Assembly: GCF_000378505.1 (NCBI RefSeq)
Contig: NZ_KB899992.1
Location: 186,001-250,000 of the forward strand
Length of the DNA: 64,000 nucleotides
Direction of reading: 5' to 3'
Origin: Modicisalibacter luteus DSM 23508
Lineage (GTDB): Bacteria > Pseudomonadota > Gammaproteobacteria > Pseudomonadales > Halomonadaceae
Below are positions 57,785-64,000 of the stretch, one piece after another. A program made the position numbers and the translations under genes. Below the pieces are notes generated by a model. That model was given only the letters and a program-made list of their open reading frames with translations. It made no database searches and was not told the origin of the DNA. The first letter of the stretch is position 1; each line of letters opens with the position of its first letter.

Positions 57785-59140
57785 TCAAAGGTAAAGAAGC
57801 GTCGCCAGGCCCAGAAAGGCCATGAAACCGATGACGTCGGTGACGGTCGTCAGAATGACGCTGCCGGACAGCGCCGGGTCAATCTTGAGTTTCTTGAGGG
57901 CAACTGGCAACAGCGTACCGCAGAAGGCGGCGATCAACAGATTGATGACGATCGCCGCTGCGATGATCCCGCCCAAGGCAATATCCTTGAACCACAGTAT
58001 GGCAACACCGGCGACTACCGCAGCCCATAGCAATCCATTGAGCGCCCCAACGATCAGCTCACGGTTAAGTAGCCAGCGCAGGTTGGAACTTGAAACATGC
58101 CCGAGGGCAATGCCTCGAATCAGTACGGTCAGGGCTTGGGAGCCGGCGATACCCCCCATGCTGGCGACGATCGGCATCAGCACGGCCAGCGCCGTGACCT
58201 GCTGAATGGTGCCTTCGAACATGCCTATCACAGCAGCGGCCATGAATGCCGTGATCAGGTTGATTCCGAGCCACACCGCACGCCGTCGGCTGGTCCGCCA
58301 GGCCGGGGCGAATGTGTCTTCTTCATCGTCGAGACCGGCGAGGCTCATCATGCGGTGCTCCGCCCCCTCGCGTATGACGTCAACGACATCATCAATGGTG
58401 ATGCGTCCCAGCAGGTGGCCGTCCGTCCCGACAACCGGCGCGGAAATCAGGTCGAACTTCTCGAACAGGTTCGCGACGTCTGCTTCGTGGAGCATGGCAG
58501 AAATAGTCACCATGTCGGTGTCCATTACTTCGCGTACCAGCATGGAAGGGTCGGAGACCAACAGGCGATTAATGGGCAGGCTGCCAATCAGCTTATCGCT
58601 GCGCGTCACGACCAGCAGGGTGTCGGTGGCCTCCGGGAGGCGCTCGTGGCGGCGTAAATAGCGCAGTACGACGTCCAAGGTGATATCGGGACGAATCGTT
58701 AGCGCATCCGTGTTCATCAGGCCGCCTGCCGTGTCCTCTGGGTAGGACAATACGGTTTCCAGGCGTTGGCGCTCCTGGGCCTCCATGGAGGCAAGTACTT
58801 CCTGAATGACCGCATTCGGTAGCCGCTGCAGGAGGTCGGCCAGATCGTCTACATCGAGACCTTCGGTCGCCGATACCAACTGCTGCGCATCCATGCGGTA
58901 CAGGAATTCGGTCTGGACGTCTTCCCCGAGATACTGCAGTACGTCGCCCTGAAGCTCCGGATCGATCAGCTCCCAAAGGACGTTGCGCTCCTTGGGTGGC
59001 GATGATTCAAGCAGGTGGGCGACATCGACGGGCGCGAGGCCACGGTTGAGCATCCGGCGAGCCGGCTCCAGCGCACCATTCTCCAGTGCCTCGTTGAGCC
59101 TGGCCAGTTTGGGCTGAAGCTTTTCTGGATTATTGCTCAT
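57785..59140 (-). CDS. mgtE: Magnesium transporter MgtE
   Basis: MgtE is a gated Mg2+ channel. The 451-residue protein has the N-terminal helical domain with LLESSPPKERNVLWELIDPELQGDVLQYL, a CBS pair (about residues 130-260) that senses cytoplasmic Mg2+, a plug helix, and five C-terminal membrane helices with MPIVASMGGIAGSQALTVLIRG and SGSVILTTVTDVIGFMAFLGLA; the pore Asp of TDVIGF is present. It follows the ptsO-rapZ-ptsN cluster in the same direction. Confidence 0.95.
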   Translation of the reverse strand: MSNNPEKLQPKLARLNEALENGALEPARRMLNRGLAPVDVAHLLESSPPKERNVLWELIDPELQGDVLQYLGEDVQTEFLYRMDAQQLVSATEGLDVDDLADLLQRLPNAVIQEVLASMEAQERQRLETVLSYPEDTAGGLMNTDALTIRPDITLDVVLRYLRRHERLPEATDTLLVVTRSDKLIGSLPINRLLVSDPSMLVREVMDTDMVTISAMLHEADVANLFEKFDLISAPVVGTDGHLLGRITIDDVVDVIREGAEHRMMSLAGLDDEEDTFAPAWRTSRRRAVWLGINLITAFMAAAVIGMFEGTIQQVTALAVLMPIVASMGGIAGSQALTVLIRGIALGHVSSSNLRWLLNRELIVGALNGLLWAAVVAGVAILWFKDIALGGIIAAAIVINLLIAAFCGTLLPVALKKLKIDPALSGSVILTTVTDVIGFMAFLGLATLLYL

Positions 59141-59266
59141 GGCCTTCGGCGCCCTCAGTCCACCCGCGATGGCGCGTATTCTACCATGGTCGCAGCGCTT
59201 GATGAGGAAAAGCCGAACAGCGTTTTCTAAACGCTATCAATGTTGGGTACGTACGGCAGCGCGGAA

Positions 59267-59536
59267 CTAGATATCTTCCTCGAAGCGGGATTCGAAAAGG
59301 GCTTCAAGGGCATCCAGCACGGCGTTGGCCTCGGGACCTTCGGCCCGCAAATTCAGGACGCTCCCGCAAGGCGCTGCCAGCATGAGCAGGGCCATGATAT
59401 TGGCAGCATCGGCCTCACGCCGCTGATAAGTAACGATGACACTGGCATCGAAGGGTTGGCAGCATTGAACCAGCTTGGTCGCCGCACGAGCATGAAGCCC
59501 GCGCTTGTTGACCAGGGTCAGCTCACGCTGGGGCAT
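59267..59536 (-). CDS. ptsO: NPr, phosphocarrier HPr-like protein of the nitrogen PTS
   Basis: PtsO relays phosphate from EI-Ntr to PtsN. The second of two nearby ATGs (59536) is used because AGAGGA lies 8 bases upstream and the phosphorylated histidine then becomes His15 in NKRGLHARAATKLVQ; the first ATG (59542) adds two residues. It has 89 residues. It overlaps the end of rapZ. The conserved regulatory serine region reads NIMALLMLAAP. Confidence 0.93.
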   Translation of the reverse strand: MPQRELTLVNKRGLHARAATKLVQCCQPFDASVIVTYQRREADAANIMALLMLAAPCGSVLNLRAEGPEANAVLDALEALFESRFEEDI

Positions 59537-60416
59537 CGGCATCGTCCTCTACGGCCGTATGGATTCCTAGCTCGCGGTGACGAAGACGAACCCGATAGTG
59601 AGATGAGAAGTGACGTGCCAGGTGTTCGGTAAGATAGACCGAACGATGCTGCCCGCCAGTACAGCCGATCGCGACCGTCAGATAGCTCCGGTTACTGGCC
59701 AGATAGGCAGGAAGCCATCGTTCTAGCCAGTCTCGGATATCATTGGCCAGCGCGGTGACATCGGGATAGTCCTCGAGGAATTCGATGATTTCGCGATCAC
59801 GTCCGTTGAACTTGCGCAGGCGCGGATCCCAGTAAGGATTGGGCAGGCAGCGGGCATCGAAAACCATATCAGCATCCAGTGGCACGCCGCGCTTGAAGCC
59901 GAACGACTCGAACGTCAGCATCAGCTGGCCGCTGGAGTGATGCGCGACCTGCTCAGCGATTCGTCCGCGCAGGTCATGCACTGACAACTGTGAGGTGTCG
60001 ATAACCAAATCGGCGATATCGTGTATTCGGGAAAGCGCGGTTTCCTCGGAGTCGATGGCCTCTGCCAGCGTCATCTCGCTGTCACGGGTCAAGGGATGCC
60101 GCCGGCGCGTCGCTGAGTAGCGCTCCAACAGCACCTTGACATCAGCCGTGAGGTAAACCACCTGACACTGAATGCCTCGAGCGCGTATGTCTTCGAGCAG
60201 AGATGGAAAGCGCTTGAGGGCAGCTGGCAGGTTTCTGGCATCGATGCTTACCGCGATGCTGGTGCGCTTGGCCTCGCCCTGTTGTAGCTCGTCGATCAGG
60301 GCATCGAGCAGCATGGCCGGCAGGTTATCGATGGCATAGAACCCCAGGTCCTCGAGCGCCTGGAGGGCAATCGACTTTCCCGAGCCGGAACGACCGCTGA
60401 TGATGACGAGCTGCAT
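59523..60416 (-). CDS. rapZ: RNase adapter protein RapZ
   Basis: RapZ is a P-loop protein which in enterobacteria directs RNase E to the GlmZ small RNA and senses glucosamine-6-phosphate. The 297-residue product has Walker A GRSGSGKSIAL (about 8-18), the DGTFERFP-like region and the C-terminal VAIGCTGGQHRSVYLTEHLARHF motif. AGGAAGGAG lies 9 bases before ATG 60416. It lies between ptsN and ptsO as in E. coli. Confidence 0.95.
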   Translation of the reverse strand: MQLVIISGRSGSGKSIALQALEDLGFYAIDNLPAMLLDALIDELQQGEAKRTSIAVSIDARNLPAALKRFPSLLEDIRARGIQCQVVYLTADVKVLLERYSATRRRHPLTRDSEMTLAEAIDSEETALSRIHDIADLVIDTSQLSVHDLRGRIAEQVAHHSSGQLMLTFESFGFKRGVPLDADMVFDARCLPNPYWDPRLRKFNGRDREIIEFLEDYPDVTALANDIRDWLERWLPAYLASNRSYLTVAIGCTGGQHRSVYLTEHLARHFSSHYRVRLRHRELGIHTAVEDDADAPA

Positions 60417-60486
60417 GAGCGCGGCTCCTTCCTGATGTAATAGATGACGGACTGAGAGTGTGGCGGCAACTTTCGTCTCAGGCGGC

Positions 60487-60969
60487 TCAGCCGTCCTGAT
60501 TGCCTGAACCGAGGCGCTGTATGGCCTGGATGAGTACGTCGTAAAGCTGCCGCTGGCTTTCGCTGCGGCGCAACCGAGCCCGGGTCTCGGTGTCGTTCAT
60601 CACGCTGGCGACCTGTGCCAGCAGGGCCAGGTGCGTTTCGTCTGCGGCTTCGGGAACCAATAGCACAAAGACCAGGTCCACCGGCTCGCCATCGACGGCA
60701 TCGAAGTCGATGGGTTCCTGAAGCTTTAGGAACCCGGCTATGGGCGCTTTGCAATGAGGATCCCTGGCATGGGGAATAGCCACACCATTGCCGATGCCAG
60801 TGCTACCCAGCCGCTCGCGTCCAATCAGGCGGCTGAACACTTCCTGACTATCCAGGCTGGGCGTGTTCTGTGCGATAAATGTACTGAAAAATTCCAGCAC
60901 GCGTTTCTTGCTTCCCCCGGGCGCCGCGTAAAGGATTCGCTCGGGGGGCAGGATGGATTCCAGATTCAT
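60487..60969 (-). CDS. ptsN: PtsN (EIIA-Ntr), nitrogen PTS regulatory protein
   Basis: A 160-residue EIIA protein of the regulatory PTS: LESILPPERILYAAPGGSKKRVLEFFSTFIA and the phosphorylation motif GIGNGVAIPHAR with the active His near residue 70. It controls K+ uptake and envelope stress in other proteobacteria. It starts 5 bases after the hpf stop. Confidence 0.95.
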   Translation of the reverse strand: MNLESILPPERILYAAPGGSKKRVLEFFSTFIAQNTPSLDSQEVFSRLIGRERLGSTGIGNGVAIPHARDPHCKAPIAGFLKLQEPIDFDAVDGEPVDLVFVLLVPEAADETHLALLAQVASVMNDTETRARLRRSESQRQLYDVLIQAIQRLGSGNQDG

Positions 60970-60974
60970 GGGAG

Positions 60975-61283
60975 TCAGCGGGCATCGGCGCCCTGGGCGC
61001 GCGCCTGAGCTTTTTCCTTGTGTTTCACGAGTTGACGGTCGAGCTTGTCGGCGAGCGCATCGATGGCGGCATACATATCGCCATCCTGAGCTACGGCATA
61101 CAAGTCGGCACCGGCGGCGTGGAGCGTGCAGGCAGCCTGGTGACGTTCTTTCTCGATCGAGAGCGTTACTTGAACATTGGTAATGTTATCGTAGTGGCGC
61201 TCCAGACGGGCAAGCTTTTCGTTCACGTAGTCACGCAGTGCGTCGGTCAGTTCGACATGATGACCTGTGATGTTTACTTGCAT
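60975..61283 (-). CDS. hpf: Ribosome hibernation promoting factor, short form
   Basis: HPF binds the 30S decoding region and promotes 100S dimers in stationary phase. From ATG 61283 (MQVNITGHHVELTDALRDYVNEKLARLERHYDN) it has 102 residues, the short gamma-proteobacterial form. An upstream in-frame start would add LRFKKGYNRVANCRTQERD, not conserved. It lies between rpoN and ptsN, the standard order. Confidence 0.95.
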   Translation of the reverse strand: MQVNITGHHVELTDALRDYVNEKLARLERHYDNITNVQVTLSIEKERHQAACTLHAAGADLYAVAQDGDMYAAIDALADKLDRQLVKHKEKAQARAQGADAR

Positions 61284-61440
61284 GTCACGCTCCTGTGTCC
61301 TGCAGTTGGCAACTCGATTGTAACCCTTTTTGAAGCGTAGCAAACCCCCGGTAAAACACTCGGTTCGTATCGTGGACGATGCGTTGGATCAAGTCAGGAA
61401 GGAGGCACACATCCGTGTGTGCGGTCTTGGGTGATGCGGG

Positions 61441-62856
61441 TCAGGCTAAACGCTTGCGCTCGCTGGAGGAGGGGATGCCGAGTGCTTCGCGATACTTTGC
61501 CACGGTGCGGCGTGCGACCTTGATGCCGTCGGCGGCGAGCAGATCAACCAGCTTACTGTCGGAGAGCGGCTTACGTGGCGATTCCTCGCCGATGAGTTTC
61601 TTGAGTTTGGCGCGGATTGCCGTGCTGGAATGGGCGTCCCCCTCGCTGCCGCCGACTTGGCTGGAGAAAAAGTACTTCAGTTCGAATACGCCGCGTGGGG
61701 TATGGATGAATTTCTGCGTAGTGACCCGTGAGATGGTCGACTCGTGCATATCTACAACCTGGGCGATATCGGCCAGGATCAGCGGCTTCATGGCTTCCTC
61801 GCCTCGTTCGAGAAAGTCGAGCTGGCGCGTCATTATCTCGCGACCCACCTTGAGCAGCGTATCGTTACGACTGGACAGGCTCTTGATCAGCCAACGCGCC
61901 TCCTGCAGATGTTGCTTCATGAACGTGTTGTCGTCGCTCTTGTCGGCCCGCCGGATCAGGGCGGCGTAATCCGGCTGAATACGTAAACGTGGCATGGCTT
62001 CAGGGTTCAATTCGATGCGCCAGCCTTCACGGGTATGGCGAGCCAGCAGGTCGGGAATGACGTAATCGCTGCTGCTGTCGTCAAATGCCTGGCCTGGGCG
62101 TGGATCGAGACCGCGGATCAGAGCGATGACGGTATTCAATTGGTCGTCGTCGAGGCGTAGACGTCGCTTGAGCAGCTTGCGGTCATCTCCGGCCAGGGCC
62201 TCCAGGAACTGGCGGACCAGCCGCTTGGCCTGGGGCAGCAAGGGTGTCTCGTCGGGTAGGGCGCCGAGCTGTAGCAGCAGACACTCACGCAGGTTACGCG
62301 CACACGCGCCGGTGGGGTCGAACTGCTGAATTTGCACGAGCACCTGTTCGACCTCGGCGGTCTTGAGCCCTGCCAGCCCCTGGTCACGAAGCCCCTCGGT
62401 CAGCGTGTCGAGATCGACGTCGAGGTAGCCGGAGGGGCTGACCGCATCGATCAAGCTCTCGGCAATGATCCGATTACGCTCGGAAAGGTCGGTCATGTTC
62501 AGCTGCCACATCAGGTGGCCTTGAAGGCTGGCGCCTGCTGTATTGCGTTCGAAGTCGGGACCTTCTTCGCTACTACCGCTACTGCCGACAACATCCTGAT
62601 AGGTGTCCGACCACTCGCTATCGACAGTGAGTTCGTCAGGTATATCGTCGGCCCAATCATCATCAGCCGGCTCGCTGACAGCCGTTTCGCCGTAGGCCTC
62701 CTCGAGCTCCAGCATGGGATTGGAGTCCAATGCCTGCTGAATCTCCTGGCGAAGGTCCAGGGTCGACAGCTGCAGGAGTTGGATTGCCTGCTGCAACTGT
62801 GGCGTCATGGTCAGCTGGGTGCCGACGCGGAGCTGCAACGTTGGTTTCATTGCCAT
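61441..62856 (-). CDS. rpoN: RNA polymerase sigma-54 factor
   Basis: Sigma-54 recognises -24/-12 promoters and needs AAA+ activators. The 471-residue protein has the Gln-rich activator-binding region I (LTMTPQLQQAIQLLQLSTLDLRQEIQQ), an acidic region II, and the C-terminal RpoN box ARRTVAKYREAL preceded by a HTH-like region with STISRVTTQKFIHTPRGVFELKYFFS. lptB lies upstream and hpf-ptsN-rapZ downstream, the classical rpoN cluster. Confidence 0.97.
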   Translation of the reverse strand: MAMKPTLQLRVGTQLTMTPQLQQAIQLLQLSTLDLRQEIQQALDSNPMLELEEAYGETAVSEPADDDWADDIPDELTVDSEWSDTYQDVVGSSGSSEEGPDFERNTAGASLQGHLMWQLNMTDLSERNRIIAESLIDAVSPSGYLDVDLDTLTEGLRDQGLAGLKTAEVEQVLVQIQQFDPTGACARNLRECLLLQLGALPDETPLLPQAKRLVRQFLEALAGDDRKLLKRRLRLDDDQLNTVIALIRGLDPRPGQAFDDSSSDYVIPDLLARHTREGWRIELNPEAMPRLRIQPDYAALIRRADKSDDNTFMKQHLQEARWLIKSLSSRNDTLLKVGREIMTRQLDFLERGEEAMKPLILADIAQVVDMHESTISRVTTQKFIHTPRGVFELKYFFSSQVGGSEGDAHSSTAIRAKLKKLIGEESPRKPLSDSKLVDLLAADGIKVARRTVAKYREALGIPSSSERKRLA

Positions 62857-63009
62857 AGTGGAAACAGGTTCGAAGACAGGTTGTGTTCGACACGGTATCC
62901 CTGGCGAGGTCAGCTTGCAAGTGCAAAAGCAATATTCATGCCACGAATGGAGGGGGTGCCGTCATACACGGGCTTGGGTCGGCTGGGAGTGGCTTGCATA
63001 ATGAGGGGA

Positions 63010-63735
63010 TTAGAGGCGGAACTCGTCACCAAGGTAGACCTGGCGTACTTTCTGGCTAGCCAGAATAGCTTCCGCATTGCCCTCGGCAATGATCTGCCCA
63101 TCACCGACGATATAGGCGTTATCGCAGATATCGAGCGTCTCACGGACGTTGTGATCGGTAATCAATATGCCAATGCCACGTGCGCGAAGCTGACGGATGA
63201 TGCCCTTGATTTCACCCACCGAGATGGGGTCGACCCCGGCGAAAGGCTCATCAAGCAGGATGAATGCCGGGTCGGTAGCTAGCGAGCGGGCGATCTCGAC
63301 ACGCCGACGCTCCCCGCCCGACAGGCTCATTCCCAGGTTGTCGCGAATGTGGGTGATATGGAACTCCTCAAGCAGCCGTTCCAGCTGGGCATGGCGCTGT
63401 GTCTTGTCGAGCTCCTTCCGTGTCTCGAGAATCGCCAGGATATTGTCGGCTACCGATAACTTGCGGAAAATCGAGGCTTCCTGGGGCAAGTAGCCGATAC
63501 CAGTACGGGCTCGTAGATGCATGGCGGCGTGCGTCAGGTCCTGATCGTCAATGCTGACGGTGCCGGCATCCGCTCTGACCAGGCCGACGATCATATAGAA
63601 AGAGGTCGTCTTGCCGGCGCCATTGGGGCCCAGCAGGCCCACGATACTGCCTTGGCCTATGGTAAGGCTAATGTCCTTGACCACGCGCCGGTTCTTGTAG
63701 CTCTTGGCCAGGTGTCTAGCTGACAAGGTTTTCAT
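63010..63735 (-). CDS. lptB: LPS export ABC ATPase
   Basis: LptB powers LPS extraction by LptFGC. From ATG 63735 ([29 protein letters not shown]) it has 241 residues, exactly the E. coli length; a GTG at 63759 overlapping the lptA stop would add eight residues. Walker A is GPNGAGKTT (about 37-45), signature [16 protein letters not shown], Walker [17 protein letters not shown]. It is followed by rpoN. Confidence 0.96.
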   Translation of the reverse strand: MKTLSARHLAKSYKNRRVVKDISLTIGQGSIVGLLGPNGAGKTTSFYMIVGLVRADAGTVSIDDQDLTHAAMHLRARTGIGYLPQEASIFRKLSVADNILAILETRKELDKTQRHAQLERLLEEFHITHIRDNLGMSLSGGERRRVEIARSLATDPAFILLDEPFAGVDPISVGEIKGIIRQLRARGIGILITDHNVRETLDICDNAYIVGDGQIIAEGNAEAILASQKVRQVYLGDEFRL

Positions 63736-63755
63736 CGGTTCGCGTATCCTGTTCG

Positions 63756-64000
63756 TCACTGGGTGCGCTGAGGTGTCAGGGTCATGCGTACACGTTCGCG
63801 CTCACCGTCGCCAGTCTCGGAGCGGGCCTGTACCTGGCGCCGGTCAAGGAAATACTCGACATAGGCGCCACGGAAGGTATCGCCGCCCTGATGCAGTTCC
63901 GCCTGATTGATGAGTTCCACGCGACGCTGGTCTGCGTGGTAAATAACGGTACGACCCCACCCTCGGACGATCGGGTCCTCGGGGGCGGGCTTCTGCTCGA
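63756..64000 (-). CDS. lptA: LPS transport periplasmic protein LptA, C-terminal part cut by window end
   Basis: Read on the minus strand from the window edge, an open frame gives about 80 residues, including [38 protein letters not shown] and a final [11 protein letters not shown] before TGA (63756-63758). This is the repeated beta-jellyroll strand pattern of LptA/OstA. Its stop lies directly upstream of lptB, the conserved lptA-lptB pair. The N-terminal part is outside the window. Confidence 0.88.
   Translation of the reverse strand, partial: EQKPAPEDPIVRGWGRTVIYHADQRRVELINQAELHQGGDTFRGAYVEYFLDRRQVQARSETGDGERERVRMTLTPQRTQ

Overview
The window comes from a chromosome of a gamma-proteobacterium, most likely a Halomonas-type member of the Oceanospirillales. 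That placement is inference from gene order (comEC-exbB-exbD-msbA-lpxK-kdsB, hemA-lolB-ispE-tRNA-Gln-prs-rplY-pth-ychF, hpf/ptsN/rapZ beside rpoN and lptB) and from protein character; no database was searched. From about 3.82 kb onward the DNA is ordinary G+C-rich core genome. The first 3.8 kb is clearly more A+T-rich and is foreign.

Bases 1-3822 are one end of a Tn7-like CRISPR-associated transposon of subtype I-F3: the 3' part of a cas8/cas5 fusion, cas7, cas6, a very short array (two repeats, two spacers, then a diverged third repeat), a terminator, and an end with three TnsB-type repeats finishing in an 8-base TGT...-type terminus. The element lies inside comEC, whose 3' two thirds (3823-5348) resume directly after the end. 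Spacer 2, next to the diverged repeat, reads in frame as THLIVISGLHV. That is the conserved ComEC 'HLxxISGLHxG' motif, encoded just upstream of where the visible comEC fragment resumes. The spacing fits RNA-guided insertion about 50 bp past the protospacer. This appears to be a CAST that uses a private guide to home into the competence channel gene and destroys it. It is the main discovery of the window.

5.4-11.8 kb: an envelope operon (exbB/exbD-type proton channel, msbA, lpxK, ycaR, kdsB, a low-Mr tyrosine phosphatase, murB) with overlapping start and stop codons. 11.8-19.2 kb (mostly minus): tRNA-Met, ychF, pth, rplY, prs, tRNA-Gln, ispE, lolB and a TPR lipoprotein. 19.4-24.1 kb (plus): hemA, prfA, prmC, lrp, moeB.

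24.3-41.8 kb: a large polyamine uptake and catabolism locus: an ABC transporter (potABC-like) with two binding proteins, two PuuA-like ligases, two PuuB-like oxidases, a SpuC-like aminotransferase, a PuuC-like aldehyde dehydrogenase and a PuuR-like XRE-cupin regulator. A glycine-zipper protein and, unexpectedly, a secreted GH10 xylanase-family enzyme sit among them. No puuD-type hydrolase is seen here.

41.8-45.1 kb (minus): gatCAB. 45.5-57.6 kb: mreBCD, maf, rng, yhdP, tldD, pmbA (plus) with yjgA (minus). mreC seems to begin at a non-standard AUC codon. 57.8-64 kb (minus): mgtE, ptsO, rapZ, ptsN, hpf, rpoN, lptB and the 3' end of lptA, cut by the window edge.
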